In this document: positions 43,617 to 51,567 of the stretch, one piece after another
How positions within the stretch are numbered: position 1 is the stretch's first letter
How the letters are laid out: the number at the start of each line of letters is the position of its first letter
From: Mesonia sp. K7
Lineage (GTDB): Bacteria > Bacteroidota > Bacteroidia > Flavobacteriales > Flavobacteriaceae
Direction of reading: 5' to 3'
NCBI RefSeq assembly: GCF_003233725.1
Contig: NZ_QKQV01000015.1
Span: forward strand, 1 to 53,637
DNA length: 53,637 bases
The notes under the pieces: model-generated
What the model was told of the DNA's origin: nothing
The model's database searches: none
What the model saw: the letters and a program-made list of their open reading frames with translations, nothing else
Position numbers and translations under genes: made by a program

Positions 43617-43646
43617 CAAAAATACGATATCTCTTGCAATGCACAA
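43617..43646 (-). promoter_or_regulatory. lpdA: lpdA promoter
   Basis: On the minus strand TTG (43644-43646), 19-base spacer, TATTTTTG (43617-43624). This is a full match to the Bacteroidota consensus and lies about 38 bases from the lpdA ATG, which supports the downstream start codon. Confidence 0.75.
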
Positions 43647-43805
43647 GTACGGAACGATAAAGGATTGTTAAAAACTTATCGGTTTTATTCGGAATCATCT
43701 TTTTGATAACTTCCATTCGCTTATTTAACAAATTATCACTACAATCATTTGATATTCGCTATAAAAACAAGATATTTAGAACCTCAAAAATTTAATCATA
43801 ACTCA

Positions 43806-45005
43806 ATGAAACATAAACCAGCAGATAAAATACAAGATTTACAATACTTTGGAGAGTTTGGCGGCGTAAACCCATCAATTTCAGATTCAAGCACTTACAC
43901 CTTTCTTTCAGCAAAAACGATGTTTGACACCTTTGAAGGAAACACTGAAGGTTGTTATTTATACTCGAGGCATTCGAGCCCAAGTAATTTATATTTAGGT
44001 CAAGCGCTTGCCGCCATGGAAAATACCGAGGCCGCAGCAGTTACCGCCAGCGGAATGGGTGCGATTACGCCTGTAATTTTACAACTATGCGATGCTGGCG
44101 AACATATTGTAACCAGCAGGACCATTTACGGAGGAACTTATGCATTTATGAAAAATTTCCTTCCGAAACTAAACATTAGCACTTCGTTTGTCGATATCAC
44201 CAACCTCGAAGCTGTGGAAGCAGCCATTACCGATAAGACCAAGATTTTATACTGCGAAGCGGTTAGCAATCCGCTTTTGGAGGTAGCCGATTTAAAAGCC
44301 CTTTCCGCTTTATCGAAAAAGCACAACTTAAAATTGGTGGTCGACAACACTTTTACCCCACTTTCGGTTACACCAAGAGATTTTGGTGCCGATGTGGTGA
44401 TTCACTCGCTTACCAAATTTATCAACGGAAGCAGCGATACCGTTGGTGGTGTAATTTGCGCTGATGCGGAATTTATTAACGCTCTCAAAGACGTAAACGA
44501 TGGAGCTTGTATGTTACTTGGCTCTACGATGGATAGTATGCGTGCAGCTTCTATTCTTAAAAACTTGAGAACCCTTCATATTCGCATCAAAAAGCACAGT
44601 GAAAACGCTAATCATTTAGCCCAAAAGTTTGAGGAATTAGGTTTACGCGTTTGTTATCCTGGCTTAAACTCTCACAAAGGAAAAGACATTTTTAAAGATT
44701 ATATGAACGAAGAATACGGTTTTGGCGGAATGCTCACCGTAGATGTAGGTTCACTTGCCAAAGCCAACGAAGTGATGGAATTGATGCAGGAAAGAAATTT
44801 AGGTTACCTTGCGGTGAGCCTCGGTTTTTACAAAACCTTATTCAGTGCTCCAGGAACTTCAACTTCGTCTGAAATCTCAGAAGAAGAACAAGCAGAAATG
44901 GGCTTAACCGATGGCTTGATTCGTTTCTCTATTGGTCTTGATAACGACATCAGCCGCACTTTTGAAGCCATGAAACAATGCATGCAAGACGTTGGTGTTT
45001 TGTAA
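43806..45005 (+). CDS. Cys/Met-metabolism PLP-dependent enzyme (methionine gamma-lyase-like)
   Basis: A 399-residue enzyme of the cystathionine gamma-synthase/lyase family. PLP-binding SLTKFINGSSDTVGG (Schiff-base Lys, about residue 205) and YSRHSSPSNLYLGQALAAMENTEAAAVTASGMGAI are clear. These split or form thioether bonds in cysteine, methionine and homocysteine metabolism; methionine gamma-lyase is my best guess, cystathionine enzymes remain possible. Start at ATG 43806 (MKHKPADK); the ATG at 43749 would add 19 unusual residues. Leads a tight operon with nhaC and bshB1. Confidence 0.85.
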   Translation: MKHKPADKIQDLQYFGEFGGVNPSISDSSTYTFLSAKTMFDTFEGNTEGCYLYSRHSSPSNLYLGQALAAMENTEAAAVTASGMGAITPVILQLCDAGEHIVTSRTIYGGTYAFMKNFLPKLNISTSFVDITNLEAVEAAITDKTKILYCEAVSNPLLEVADLKALSALSKKHNLKLVVDNTFTPLSVTPRDFGADVVIHSLTKFINGSSDTVGGVICADAEFINALKDVNDGACMLLGSTMDSMRAASILKNLRTLHIRIKKHSENANHLAQKFEELGLRVCYPGLNSHKGKDIFKDYMNEEYGFGGMLTVDVGSLAKANEVMELMQERNLGYLAVSLGFYKTLFSAPGTSTSSEISEEEQAEMGLTDGLIRFSIGLDNDISRTFEAMKQCMQDVGVL

Positions 45006-45021
45006 AATTTAAAAGAAAAGC

Positions 45022-46494
45022 ATGAGTAAAAATTCTCTTTCACCGCACCCCGAAAACGAGCATATTTCAGAAAACAAAGATTTAAATATGTTAGAAGCTT
45101 TAATTCCTATCATCATTCTGATGGGACTTTTGGCTTACAATATCTTTTTTGCCGACGGGGTTTGGTTGGGAGATTATTCCAATCAATATATTTTACTTCT
45201 TGGTGGATTAACCGCATTGATTGTAGGTCTTTATAATAAAACTTCTTTGATAACTATGTTCGCTGAAGTAAAGGAAAACCTCAACAGTGTCTTTATACCG
45301 ATTATGATTTTATTTTTGGTAGGAGCTCTTGCCGGAACTTGGTTGGTGAGCGGTGTTATTCCGGCAATGGTATATTATGGACTTCAAGTCCTTAATCCTA
45401 CCATATTCTTACCAGCCTCTGTAATTATTACTGCTATTATTTCTATTGCCACAGGTAGCTCTTGGACGACTTCTGCAACGGTTGGGATTGCTTTAATTGG
45501 TATTGGAAGTGCCTTAGGAATTCCCGTAGGCATGATTGCTGGAGCCGTGATTTCCGGGGCTTATTTTGGTGATAAAATGTCTCCGTTGAGTGACACCACC
45601 AATCTCGCTCCAGCGATGGCAGGAACAGATTTGTTTACACACATTCGCTACATGATGTTTACCACTGTTCCTACTTTTACGATTACGCTTATAGTCTTCG
45701 GGATTTTAAGTGCAACCATCGACATTAGCGGAAATACTGATCTCAGTAACCTTCTGCAAACTATTGATAAAACCTTTCATATTACACCTTGGTTATTTGC
45801 AGTACCCCTTTGTGTCATTGCCCTTATTCTCTTAAAAACGAAGCCTCTTATTGCGCTTGGAAGCGGAATTATACTTGCAATTATTTTTGCTTTCATTCTT
45901 CAGTCAAACATTTTATTGCAAATATCCGAAACAGAAGTAACCGCTATTTTAAACGCTATTTTTACCGATACACAAATCAGTACCGATGTTGCCGCATTAA
46001 ACGAACTCTTTTCAGCAGGCGGAATGCAAGGCATGTTATGGACCATATTTCTTATTATCTGCGCCATGATTTTTGGTGGAATTATGGATGGCATTGGCGC
46101 TTTAGCAAAAATCACAAAAGCTTTGTTGTCTTTAGCTTCTTCTATTTTCGGACTTTTTGCTAGCACAGTTATCAGTTGTCTTGGTTTAAACGTGGTCGCT
46201 TCCGACCAATATTTGGCAATTGTGATTCCCGGAAAAATGTTTAAAAAAGCTTATGAAGATAAAGGCTTGGCTCCCGAAAACCTATCGAGAACCCTTGAAG
46301 ATTCCGGTACGGTAACTTCGGTTTTAATTCCTTGGAATACCTGCGGAGCTTACCAAAGTGGTGTGCTTGGCGTGAGCGTAGCAGACTATTTTGTGTATGC
46401 GATATTCAATTGGTTAAGTCCTTTTATGACCTTGATTTATGCAGCTTTCAAGATAAAAATTAGAATGATCAGTCAAAATCTTAAAAATTCATGA
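45022..46494 (+). CDS. nhaC: NhaC family Na+/H+ antiporter
   Basis: A 490-residue inner-membrane protein with about 12 helices. Conserved core: GSSWTTSATVGIALIGIGSALG and GAVISGAYFGDKMSPLSDTTNLAPAMAG, plus a late helix pair with NVVASDQYLAIVIPGKMF and DSGTVTSVLIPWNTCGAYQSGVLG. NhaC members exchange sodium for protons; some (MleN) carry organic acids. Standing between a sulfur-amino-acid enzyme and bshB1, it could carry an amino acid or its product. Starts 16 bases after the PLP gene and its stop overlaps bshB1 by four bases. Confidence 0.9.
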   Translation: MSKNSLSPHPENEHISENKDLNMLEALIPIIILMGLLAYNIFFADGVWLGDYSNQYILLLGGLTALIVGLYNKTSLITMFAEVKENLNSVFIPIMILFLVGALAGTWLVSGVIPAMVYYGLQVLNPTIFLPASVIITAIISIATGSSWTTSATVGIALIGIGSALGIPVGMIAGAVISGAYFGDKMSPLSDTTNLAPAMAGTDLFTHIRYMMFTTVPTFTITLIVFGILSATIDISGNTDLSNLLQTIDKTFHITPWLFAVPLCVIALILLKTKPLIALGSGIILAIIFAFILQSNILLQISETEVTAILNAIFTDTQISTDVAALNELFSAGGMQGMLWTIFLIICAMIFGGIMDGIGALAKITKALLSLASSIFGLFASTVISCLGLNVVASDQYLAIVIPGKMFKKAYEDKGLAPENLSRTLEDSGTVTSVLIPWNTCGAYQSGVLGVSVADYFVYAIFNWLSPFMTLIYAAFKIKIRMISQNLKNS

Positions 46495-47207
46495 AACTAG
46501 ATATATTGGGCATTGGTGCTCATCCAGACGACGTTGAACTAGGCTGTGGCGGAACACTCGCCAAAGAGATTAGTCGTGGTAAAAAAGTAGGTATTTTAGA
46601 TTTAACCCGAGGCGAATTAGGAACGCGTGGCTCAGCAGAAATAAGAGACCAAGAAGCGAATACTGCAGCGGGAATTCTCGGGGTTAAAATGAGAATGAAT
46701 TTAGAGTTTAGCGACGGTTTTTTTATCAATAATGCCTCGCATCAATTAGAAATTATAAAAGTATTACGAAAATACAGGCCTACAATCGTATTGTGTAATG
46801 CTGTTCACGACCGACATATCGATCACGGAAAAGGAGCAAAACTCACAGCCGATGCTTGTTTTTTGAGTGGTTTAAGAAAAATAGAGACGACTTACGAAGG
46901 CAATAAACAAGAAGCCTGGCGACCCAAACAAGTCTTGCATTACATACAATGGTACGATCTCGAACCAGACATCATTGTTGATATTTCTGGTTTTATGGAT
47001 AAAAAATTGGCTTCTGTAAAAGCCTATGCTTCGCAATTTTATAAAGAAAATACTGATGAACCCAGTACGCCTATTTCGAGCAACAACTTTTTAGAAAGTG
47101 TAACTTATCGTGCACAGAACCTGGGAAGACTTATCGGAACCGATGCTGCCGAAGGCTTTACTACTGGACGATGTCCTGCAGTTGATTCTGTTTTTGACTT
47201 AATTTAA
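46491..47207 (+). CDS. bshB1: Bacillithiol biosynthesis deacetylase BshB1
   Basis: A 238-residue zinc LmbE-like deacetylase that converts GlcNAc-malate to GlcN-malate in bacillithiol synthesis. The zinc motif GAHPDDVELGCGGTLA and later VLCNAVHDRHIDHGKGA, with the BshB1-typical TRGELGTRGSAEIRDQEA and ILGVKMRMNLEFSDGFF. Bacillithiol is a low-molecular-weight thiol in flavobacteria. The ATGA overlap with nhaC implies co-translation. bshA and bshC are not in the window. Confidence 0.95.
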   Translation: MKLDILGIGAHPDDVELGCGGTLAKEISRGKKVGILDLTRGELGTRGSAEIRDQEANTAAGILGVKMRMNLEFSDGFFINNASHQLEIIKVLRKYRPTIVLCNAVHDRHIDHGKGAKLTADACFLSGLRKIETTYEGNKQEAWRPKQVLHYIQWYDLEPDIIVDISGFMDKKLASVKAYASQFYKENTDEPSTPISSNNFLESVTYRAQNLGRLIGTDAAEGFTTGRCPAVDSVFDLI

Positions 47208-47220
47208 GCAAGATTTTTCT

Positions 47221-47250
47221 TTGTAATATCTAAATAAAAAATTAAATTTG
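47221..47250 (+). promoter_or_regulatory. tRNA-His promoter
   Basis: TTG (47221-47223), 19-base spacer, TAAATTTG (47243-47250): a perfect Bacteroidota consensus 18 bases upstream of the tRNA. A transcript would start just before the tRNA. Confidence 0.8.
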
Positions 47251-47267
47251 CATCCGATTTACAAATG

Positions 47268-47341
47268 GTGGTTGTAGCTCAGTTGGTTAGAGCGCCTGAT
47301 TGTGGTTCAGGAGGTCGTCGGTTCGAGACCGATCTTCCACC
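47268..47341 (+). tRNA. tRNA-His (GTG)
   Basis: A 74-base cloverleaf: D arm GCTC/GAGC, anticodon arm CCTGA-TTGTGGT-TCAGG with anticodon GTG, T arm GTCGG-TTCGAGA-CCGAT. The G at 47267 supplies the extra 5' G (G-1) that tRNA-His needs, opposite C73. No CCA is encoded, as usual here. Two U-U pairs seem to occur in the acceptor stem (positions 5-68 and 6-67), which is odd. Confidence 0.95.
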
Positions 47342-47347
47342 CTTTTC

Positions 47348-47377
47348 AAACCTCGTCTTTATGACGGGGTTTTTTTG
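47348..47377 (+). terminator. Terminator after tRNA-His
   Basis: CCTCGTC-TTTAT-GACGGGG stem followed by a run of seven or more T, six bases past the tRNA. Confidence 0.8.
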
Positions 47378-47380
47378 TAC

Positions 47381-47412
47381 AAAAAAGCCGCCTGTTTCCA
47401 GGCGACTTTTTT
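47381..47412. terminator. Second hairpin between tRNA-His and hsp20
   Basis: AAAAAAGCCGCCTG and CAGGCGACTTTTTT form a long stem with one mismatch and a 4-base loop, with A/T tracts on both sides. It probably terminates hsp20 from the right and backs up the tRNA terminator. Confidence 0.7.
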
Positions 47413-47492
47413 AATCAACTAACTATAGAACTCATCCTAACTTTTTCTGTTTCCTAAAAATAAATAGTTATAACAATTTATTATTCAAACAA

Positions 47493-47927
47493 TTATAAAA
47501 TTTCAATCATTCGTTTTGTTTGTTCTTTTGCTTCTTCTTTTTTAGGAATTTCTATTTTCAAAACTCCATTTTCATAAGCTGCCGTTATTTTTTGGCTATC
47601 GACCATATCCGGTAAGCTAAATGCTCTCTTAAAAGTGTGGTAGTTAAACTCTTTTCTGGTGTAGTTTGACTTTTCTTCTACTTTTTCATCTTTCGCTTCC
47701 GCGGAAATGGTTAACACATCTTTTTCTAATTCGATGTGGAAATCTTCTTTGTTTTTACCCGGTGCAGCCACTTCTACTTTAAAACTGTTTTCATTTTCAG
47801 AAATGTTTACCGCAGGTATGGTTACACCAATGTTATTGACGGTTGAGGTTCCGCCAAGCCAATCTGTTTTAAACATATCGTCAAAAATAGATGGCAACCA
47901 ATTGTCTGTTCTTTTTACTAAACTCAT
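47493..47927 (-). CDS. Small heat-shock protein, Hsp20/alpha-crystallin family
   Basis: A 144-residue ATP-independent holdase. N-terminus SLVKRTDNWLPSIFDDMF, alpha-crystallin domain from about 35 (NISENENSFKVEVAAPGKNKEDFHIELEKDVLTISAE), typical AAYENGVLKIEIPK beta-strand ending, and a basic tail with the IxI-like RMIEIL. Prevents aggregation of unfolded proteins for later refolding by DnaK. Two boxes like the dnaK palindrome lie upstream (48011-48055). Confidence 0.95.
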   Translation of the reverse strand: MSLVKRTDNWLPSIFDDMFKTDWLGGTSTVNNIGVTIPAVNISENENSFKVEVAAPGKNKEDFHIELEKDVLTISAEAKDEKVEEKSNYTRKEFNYHTFKRAFSLPDMVDSQKITAAYENGVLKIEIPKKEEAKEQTKRMIEIL

Positions 47928-48010
47928 AACTTTATGTTTTTATGTTGTTTTTATGTTTCGCACATTCAAATAAACAAATTGGATACCAATAGATTTAAAA
48001 GGATTTTTTA

Positions 48011-48055
48011 AGACATTTTGGCATATATTTTATTTAATTTAATGTCATTTTGTCT
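48011..48055 (-). promoter_or_regulatory. Two heat-shock-type boxes upstream of hsp20
   Basis: On the plus strand AGACATTTTGGCA (48011-48023) and TGTCATTTTGTCT (48043-48055), 32 bases apart (about three DNA turns). Both fit nGnCAnnTTGnCn, as does the dnaK palindrome TGACAGGTTGTCA (4610-4622). Probably a common stress-regulator or alternative-sigma site. Confidence 0.5.
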
Positions 48056-48135
48056 TGAAACAGAGGTTAAAGAATGGTTAAAGCGATAATTGTAAATGAA
48101 AATATTTATAAATTAGAAACACTAATCCAATTTTA

Positions 48136-49431
48136 ATGAAATCCTTTTTTAATAAACTCCTTAGTTTCTTTAATACCATAGAAGGGAAAATAGCATTTTA
48201 TCCTGCTCTATTTGCTTTTGGCGGTCTCATTCTTGCAATTATTTCGCTTTCACTGGAAGCTACTGGAATATCGAAATGGCTCACTTCTTTGCATACCGCT
48301 TTTGAGATTGATAATGGCGACACCGCAAGAACTATTTTAAGTTACCTTACTGCTGGTTTGATCTCTATCATGGTTTTTAGTTTTTCGATGGTGATGGTCT
48401 TGCTTAACCAGGCATCCTCCAATTATTCACCACGCGTTTTACCAGGGCTCATCTCCAATAAAAGCCATCAATACGTTTTGGGAGTGTACCTAGGCACAAT
48501 TATCTACAATATTTTTATCACCATTTCCATTAAATCTAATGAAGGAAATGGAAACCATTTACCTAGTTTTTCCATCTTGATCACAGTACTACTAACCATT
48601 TTATGTTTGTGCGCTTTTATTTATTTCATCCATTCTATTTCGCAATCTATACAAGTAAACAATATACTTCATAGCGAATACCGGAAAGCAAAAGAAAGGT
48701 TAAAGGAGATTATCGACATACAAAAACAAAAGCCTACGCAAGAATTTCCCGATACCCAAGATTGGGAAGTTCACAAAAGTAACCGCACCGGTTATTATCA
48801 AAACCTATCGTTAAACAATCTGTTGGAAATCTGTACGGAGGAAAATATCCTATTGCACATTGTACCGATAAAAGGAAGTTTTATCACGGAAAATGCTCCT
48901 CTTTTTAAAACAAATAGAAAAGTCGGCAAGGTTGTCGCAAAAAAGATAGCAGACAATTTTAATTTTGCCGATGGTGAATTTGTAGAAGACAATTATGCCT
49001 TAGGTATTAAACACATTACCGAGATAGGTATTCGCGCGATTTCCCCTGCCGTTAATGATCCGTCAACAACTATTACCACCATCAATTTCCTAACGGATTT
49101 GTTTGCGCTACGCTTACAAAAAGAAGAGCTGGAAATAGTGCTCAATAAAAAAAATGAACCTAAACTACTGCTTACCAGTATACCTTTTGACGAATTGCTC
49201 TATCAAGTAATGTTGCCTTACCGAACATACTGTAAACAGGATTTTAGCTGTATTCAGAAACTATTTTTTATGTTACATTTTCTCTTAAAACAAAAAACAA
49301 GTAATCCCACTTACTACGAGCCGATTTACAAAGAGATAAAAAACCTGTATGAAGACACGAAACAAAGCCTTCTAAATAGCGAAGACCTCAAACGATTAGA
49401 TCAGCTTTATCATGCCGTAAACCCAAGTTAA
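48136..49431 (+). CDS. DUF2254 family membrane protein
   Basis: A 431-residue protein with four N-terminal membrane helices (about 18-40, 65-90, 110-130, 142-170) and a soluble C-terminal region. GDTARTILSYLTAGLISIMVFSFSMVMVLLNQASSNYSPRVLPGLISN and IRAISPAVNDPSTTITTINFLTDL are the DUF2254 signatures. The family is widespread and uncharacterised. No co-directional neighbour is close enough for an operon; a weak hairpin lies 61 bases past the stop. Confidence 0.9.
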   Translation: MKSFFNKLLSFFNTIEGKIAFYPALFAFGGLILAIISLSLEATGISKWLTSLHTAFEIDNGDTARTILSYLTAGLISIMVFSFSMVMVLLNQASSNYSPRVLPGLISNKSHQYVLGVYLGTIIYNIFITISIKSNEGNGNHLPSFSILITVLLTILCLCAFIYFIHSISQSIQVNNILHSEYRKAKERLKEIIDIQKQKPTQEFPDTQDWEVHKSNRTGYYQNLSLNNLLEICTEENILLHIVPIKGSFITENAPLFKTNRKVGKVVAKKIADNFNFADGEFVEDNYALGIKHITEIGIRAISPAVNDPSTTITTINFLTDLFALRLQKEELEIVLNKKNEPKLLLTSIPFDELLYQVMLPYRTYCKQDFSCIQKLFFMLHFLLKQKTSNPTYYEPIYKEIKNLYEDTKQSLLNSEDLKRLDQLYHAVNPS

Positions 49432-49491
49432 TAATATTTATTAAATTTGAACCTTTGCTTAAATTCTTAGTCAAAGATATAAGCCGTTCTT

Positions 49492-49514
49492 AAAAGGATG
49501 TTTTCAGCCTTTTT
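49492..49514 (+). terminator. Weak terminator between DUF2254 gene and cysH
   Basis: AAAAGG-A-TG and CA-G-CCTTTT form a short stem with one internal mismatch, followed by a T-run. It would separate DUF2254 from cysH. Confidence 0.45.
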
Positions 49515-49537
49515 TTCACCACAAGAAAACAAATAAC

Positions 49538-50233
49538 ATGCAAGAAGACTTAAGTACCGTAAAAAAGCTTTTCAGCGAAAGCGATATACAGTCACTCAAC
49601 AAAAAATACAAACCCCTTACTGTAAAACAAAGAATAAAACAGCTTTATCAGGATTTTGATGTAGAAGAGATTATGCTCACCAGTTCGTTTGCAGCGACTT
49701 CTGTTTTTTTGTTAAAACTTTTTTCAGGTATCAACCAGAAACAACCTATTTATTTTATCGACACCGGTTATCATTTTGAGGAAACCCTTCGATATAAAAA
49801 ACAAATTACCGAAAGATTTGGATTAAACGTAAAATCGGTAAGGGCGATAAAAGAAGAGCACAACTTTACCACTTTTGATGAAACATGGCGAAAAAACCCA
49901 GATTTCTGCTGTTCCATCAATAAAGTAAAACCGCTTGAAGCCATCAAGGAGAATTACAACGTCTGGATTTCCGGCTTGATGGAGTGGCAAAGTGATCATC
50001 GCTCTACACTGGATATTTTTGAAATGCGCGGTGATATTCTAAAATTTTACCCACTTCTGGATGTCACCAAAGAACAGCGTGATTCCTATATCGAAAAGCA
50101 CAACTTACCATTCCACCCGTTGGTCGCAAAAGGCTATCAGTCGATTGGTTGTACCCATTGTACTGTTCCTGGTGAAGACCGTTCCGGAAGATGGAACAAC
50201 AACCCAAAAACCGAATGTGGGTTGCATTTGTAA
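49538..50233 (+). CDS. cysH: Phosphoadenylyl/adenylyl-sulfate reductase
   Basis: A 231-residue PAPS/APS reductase of assimilatory sulfate reduction, making sulfite. The PP-loop-like TSSFAATSVFLLKL, IYFIDTGYHFEETLRYK, then paired Cys (FCCSINKVKPL, about 125) and CxxC (GCTHCTVPGEDRSGRWNN) that bind a [4Fe-4S] cluster, pointing to the APS-using form, and the C-terminal catalytic ECGLHL. cysD/N and sulfite reductase genes are not here, so it is a solo gene. A strong terminator follows. Confidence 0.93.
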   Translation: MQEDLSTVKKLFSESDIQSLNKKYKPLTVKQRIKQLYQDFDVEEIMLTSSFAATSVFLLKLFSGINQKQPIYFIDTGYHFEETLRYKKQITERFGLNVKSVRAIKEEHNFTTFDETWRKNPDFCCSINKVKPLEAIKENYNVWISGLMEWQSDHRSTLDIFEMRGDILKFYPLLDVTKEQRDSYIEKHNLPFHPLVAKGYQSIGCTHCTVPGEDRSGRWNNNPKTECGLHL

Positions 50234-50249
50234 GAAAATTTAATTCATC

Positions 50250-50280
50250 AAAAAAGCCTGCAAAATTTGCAGGCTTTTTT
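50250..50280. terminator. Bidirectional terminator between cysH and sucC
   Basis: AAAAAAGCCTGCAAA and TTTGCAGGCTTTTTT form a near-perfect 15-base stem with minimal loop, between converging genes. Confidence 0.85.
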
Positions 50281-50299
50281 GATTTTATTTCGCTTTAGC

Positions 50300-51493
50300 T
50301 TAAGCTAAAACTTTCTGAACCTTATCGGCTGCTTCTTTAAACTCGACAGCACTTTCTACATTCAGGCCACTATTGTCAATCATTTCTTTAGCCACATCTG
50401 CGTTGGTACCTTGTAATCTTACGATAATAGGTACTTTTATCTCGTCGCCCATATTTTTATAAGCATCGATAATACCTTGTGCCACACGGTCACAACGTAC
50501 AATTCCTCCAAAAATATTTACTAAAATTGCTTCTACATTCGGGTCTCTCAAAATCAAACGGAAAGCCTCTTCTACTCTTTTGGCATCAGCTGTACCACCA
50601 ACATCTAAGAAGTTGGCTGGTTCACCACCTGCAAATTTAATTAAATCCATCGTTGCCATCGCCAAACCTGCTCCGTTTACCATACAACCTACGTTTCCGT
50701 CAAGATCGACATAGCTCAAACCTGCTTTTTTAGCTTCCACTTCTGTTGGGTTTTCTTCTCTTTCGTCACGCATTGCCTCATAATCTTTATGACGAAATAA
50801 GGCATTGTCGTCTAAAGTTACTTTGGCATCTACTGCCATAATTTTATCATCACTAGTCTTTAAAACCGGATTGATTTCGAACAAAGAAGAATCTGATTTT
50901 ACATAAGCAGTATATAATGCGGTAACGAACTTGGTCATTTCTTTAAAAGCATTCCCTGAAAGACCTAAGTTAAAAGCTACTTTTCTTGCTTGAAAAGGCA
51001 ACAAACCTAAAGCGGGATCTACCTCTTCGGTAAAAATTAAATGTGGTGTTTCTTCTGCTACTGTTTCGATATCCATACCTCCTTCGGTAGAATACATAAT
51101 CATATTTTTACCTGTCGCCCTGTTTAACAAAACAGACATGTAAAATTCGTTTGGCTCACTATCTCCAGGATAGTAAACATCTTCTGCAATTAAAACCTGG
51201 TGAACTTTTTTTCCTTCAGCGCTAGTTTGTGGCGTGACCAATTGCATCCCGATGATATCGTCAGCAATTTGCTCTACCTCCTTCAGGTTTTTAGCTAATT
51301 TTACTCCACCACCTTTTCCTCGACCACCAGCGTGAACTTGAGCCTTAACCACGTGCCAACCTGTTCCTGTTTCTTCGGTAAGTTTTTTAGCAGCATCTAC
51401 TGCTTCTTGAGGAGTTGAAGCAACAATACCGCGTTGTATTCTTACGCCAAAACTATTTAATATTTCTTTTCCTTGATATTCGTGTAAATTCAT
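50300..51493 (-). CDS. sucC: Succinyl-CoA synthetase beta subunit
   Basis: A 397-residue ATP-grasp enzyme of the TCA cycle, converting succinyl-CoA to succinate with NDP phosphorylation. Start MNLHEYQGKEILNSFGV, VKAQVHAGGRGKGGGVK, SSLFEINPVLKT, and CoA/active-site MVNGAGLAMATMDLIKFAGGEPANFLDVGGTADAKRVEEAF plus VNIFGGIVRCD. The alpha subunit sucD is not in the window, so the two are encoded separately. Promoter at 51528-51558. Confidence 0.96.
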   Translation of the reverse strand: MNLHEYQGKEILNSFGVRIQRGIVASTPQEAVDAAKKLTEETGTGWHVVKAQVHAGGRGKGGGVKLAKNLKEVEQIADDIIGMQLVTPQTSAEGKKVHQVLIAEDVYYPGDSEPNEFYMSVLLNRATGKNMIMYSTEGGMDIETVAEETPHLIFTEEVDPALGLLPFQARKVAFNLGLSGNAFKEMTKFVTALYTAYVKSDSSLFEINPVLKTSDDKIMAVDAKVTLDDNALFRHKDYEAMRDEREENPTEVEAKKAGLSYVDLDGNVGCMVNGAGLAMATMDLIKFAGGEPANFLDVGGTADAKRVEEAFRLILRDPNVEAILVNIFGGIVRCDRVAQGIIDAYKNMGDEIKVPIIVRLQGTNADVAKEMIDNSGLNVESAVEFKEAADKVQKVLA

Positions 51494-51527
51494 AATCAGG
51501 TTTTTCTTGATATTTTATTATGGATGA

Positions 51528-51558
51528 CAAAAGTAACAAATGAAACGATTAGTAGCAA
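51528..51558 (-). promoter_or_regulatory. sucC: sucC promoter
   Basis: On the minus strand TTG (51556-51558), 20-base spacer, TACTTTTG (51528-51535), a match to the Bacteroidota consensus 35 bases ahead of the sucC ATG. Confidence 0.65.
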
Positions 51559-51567
51559 TATTTTTAT

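Noticed and set aside
47348-47412. Two adjacent hairpins after tRNA-His as a riboswitch or attenuator
   Set aside because: Each is a simple stem followed by a T-run between converging genes, which fits ordinary termination.
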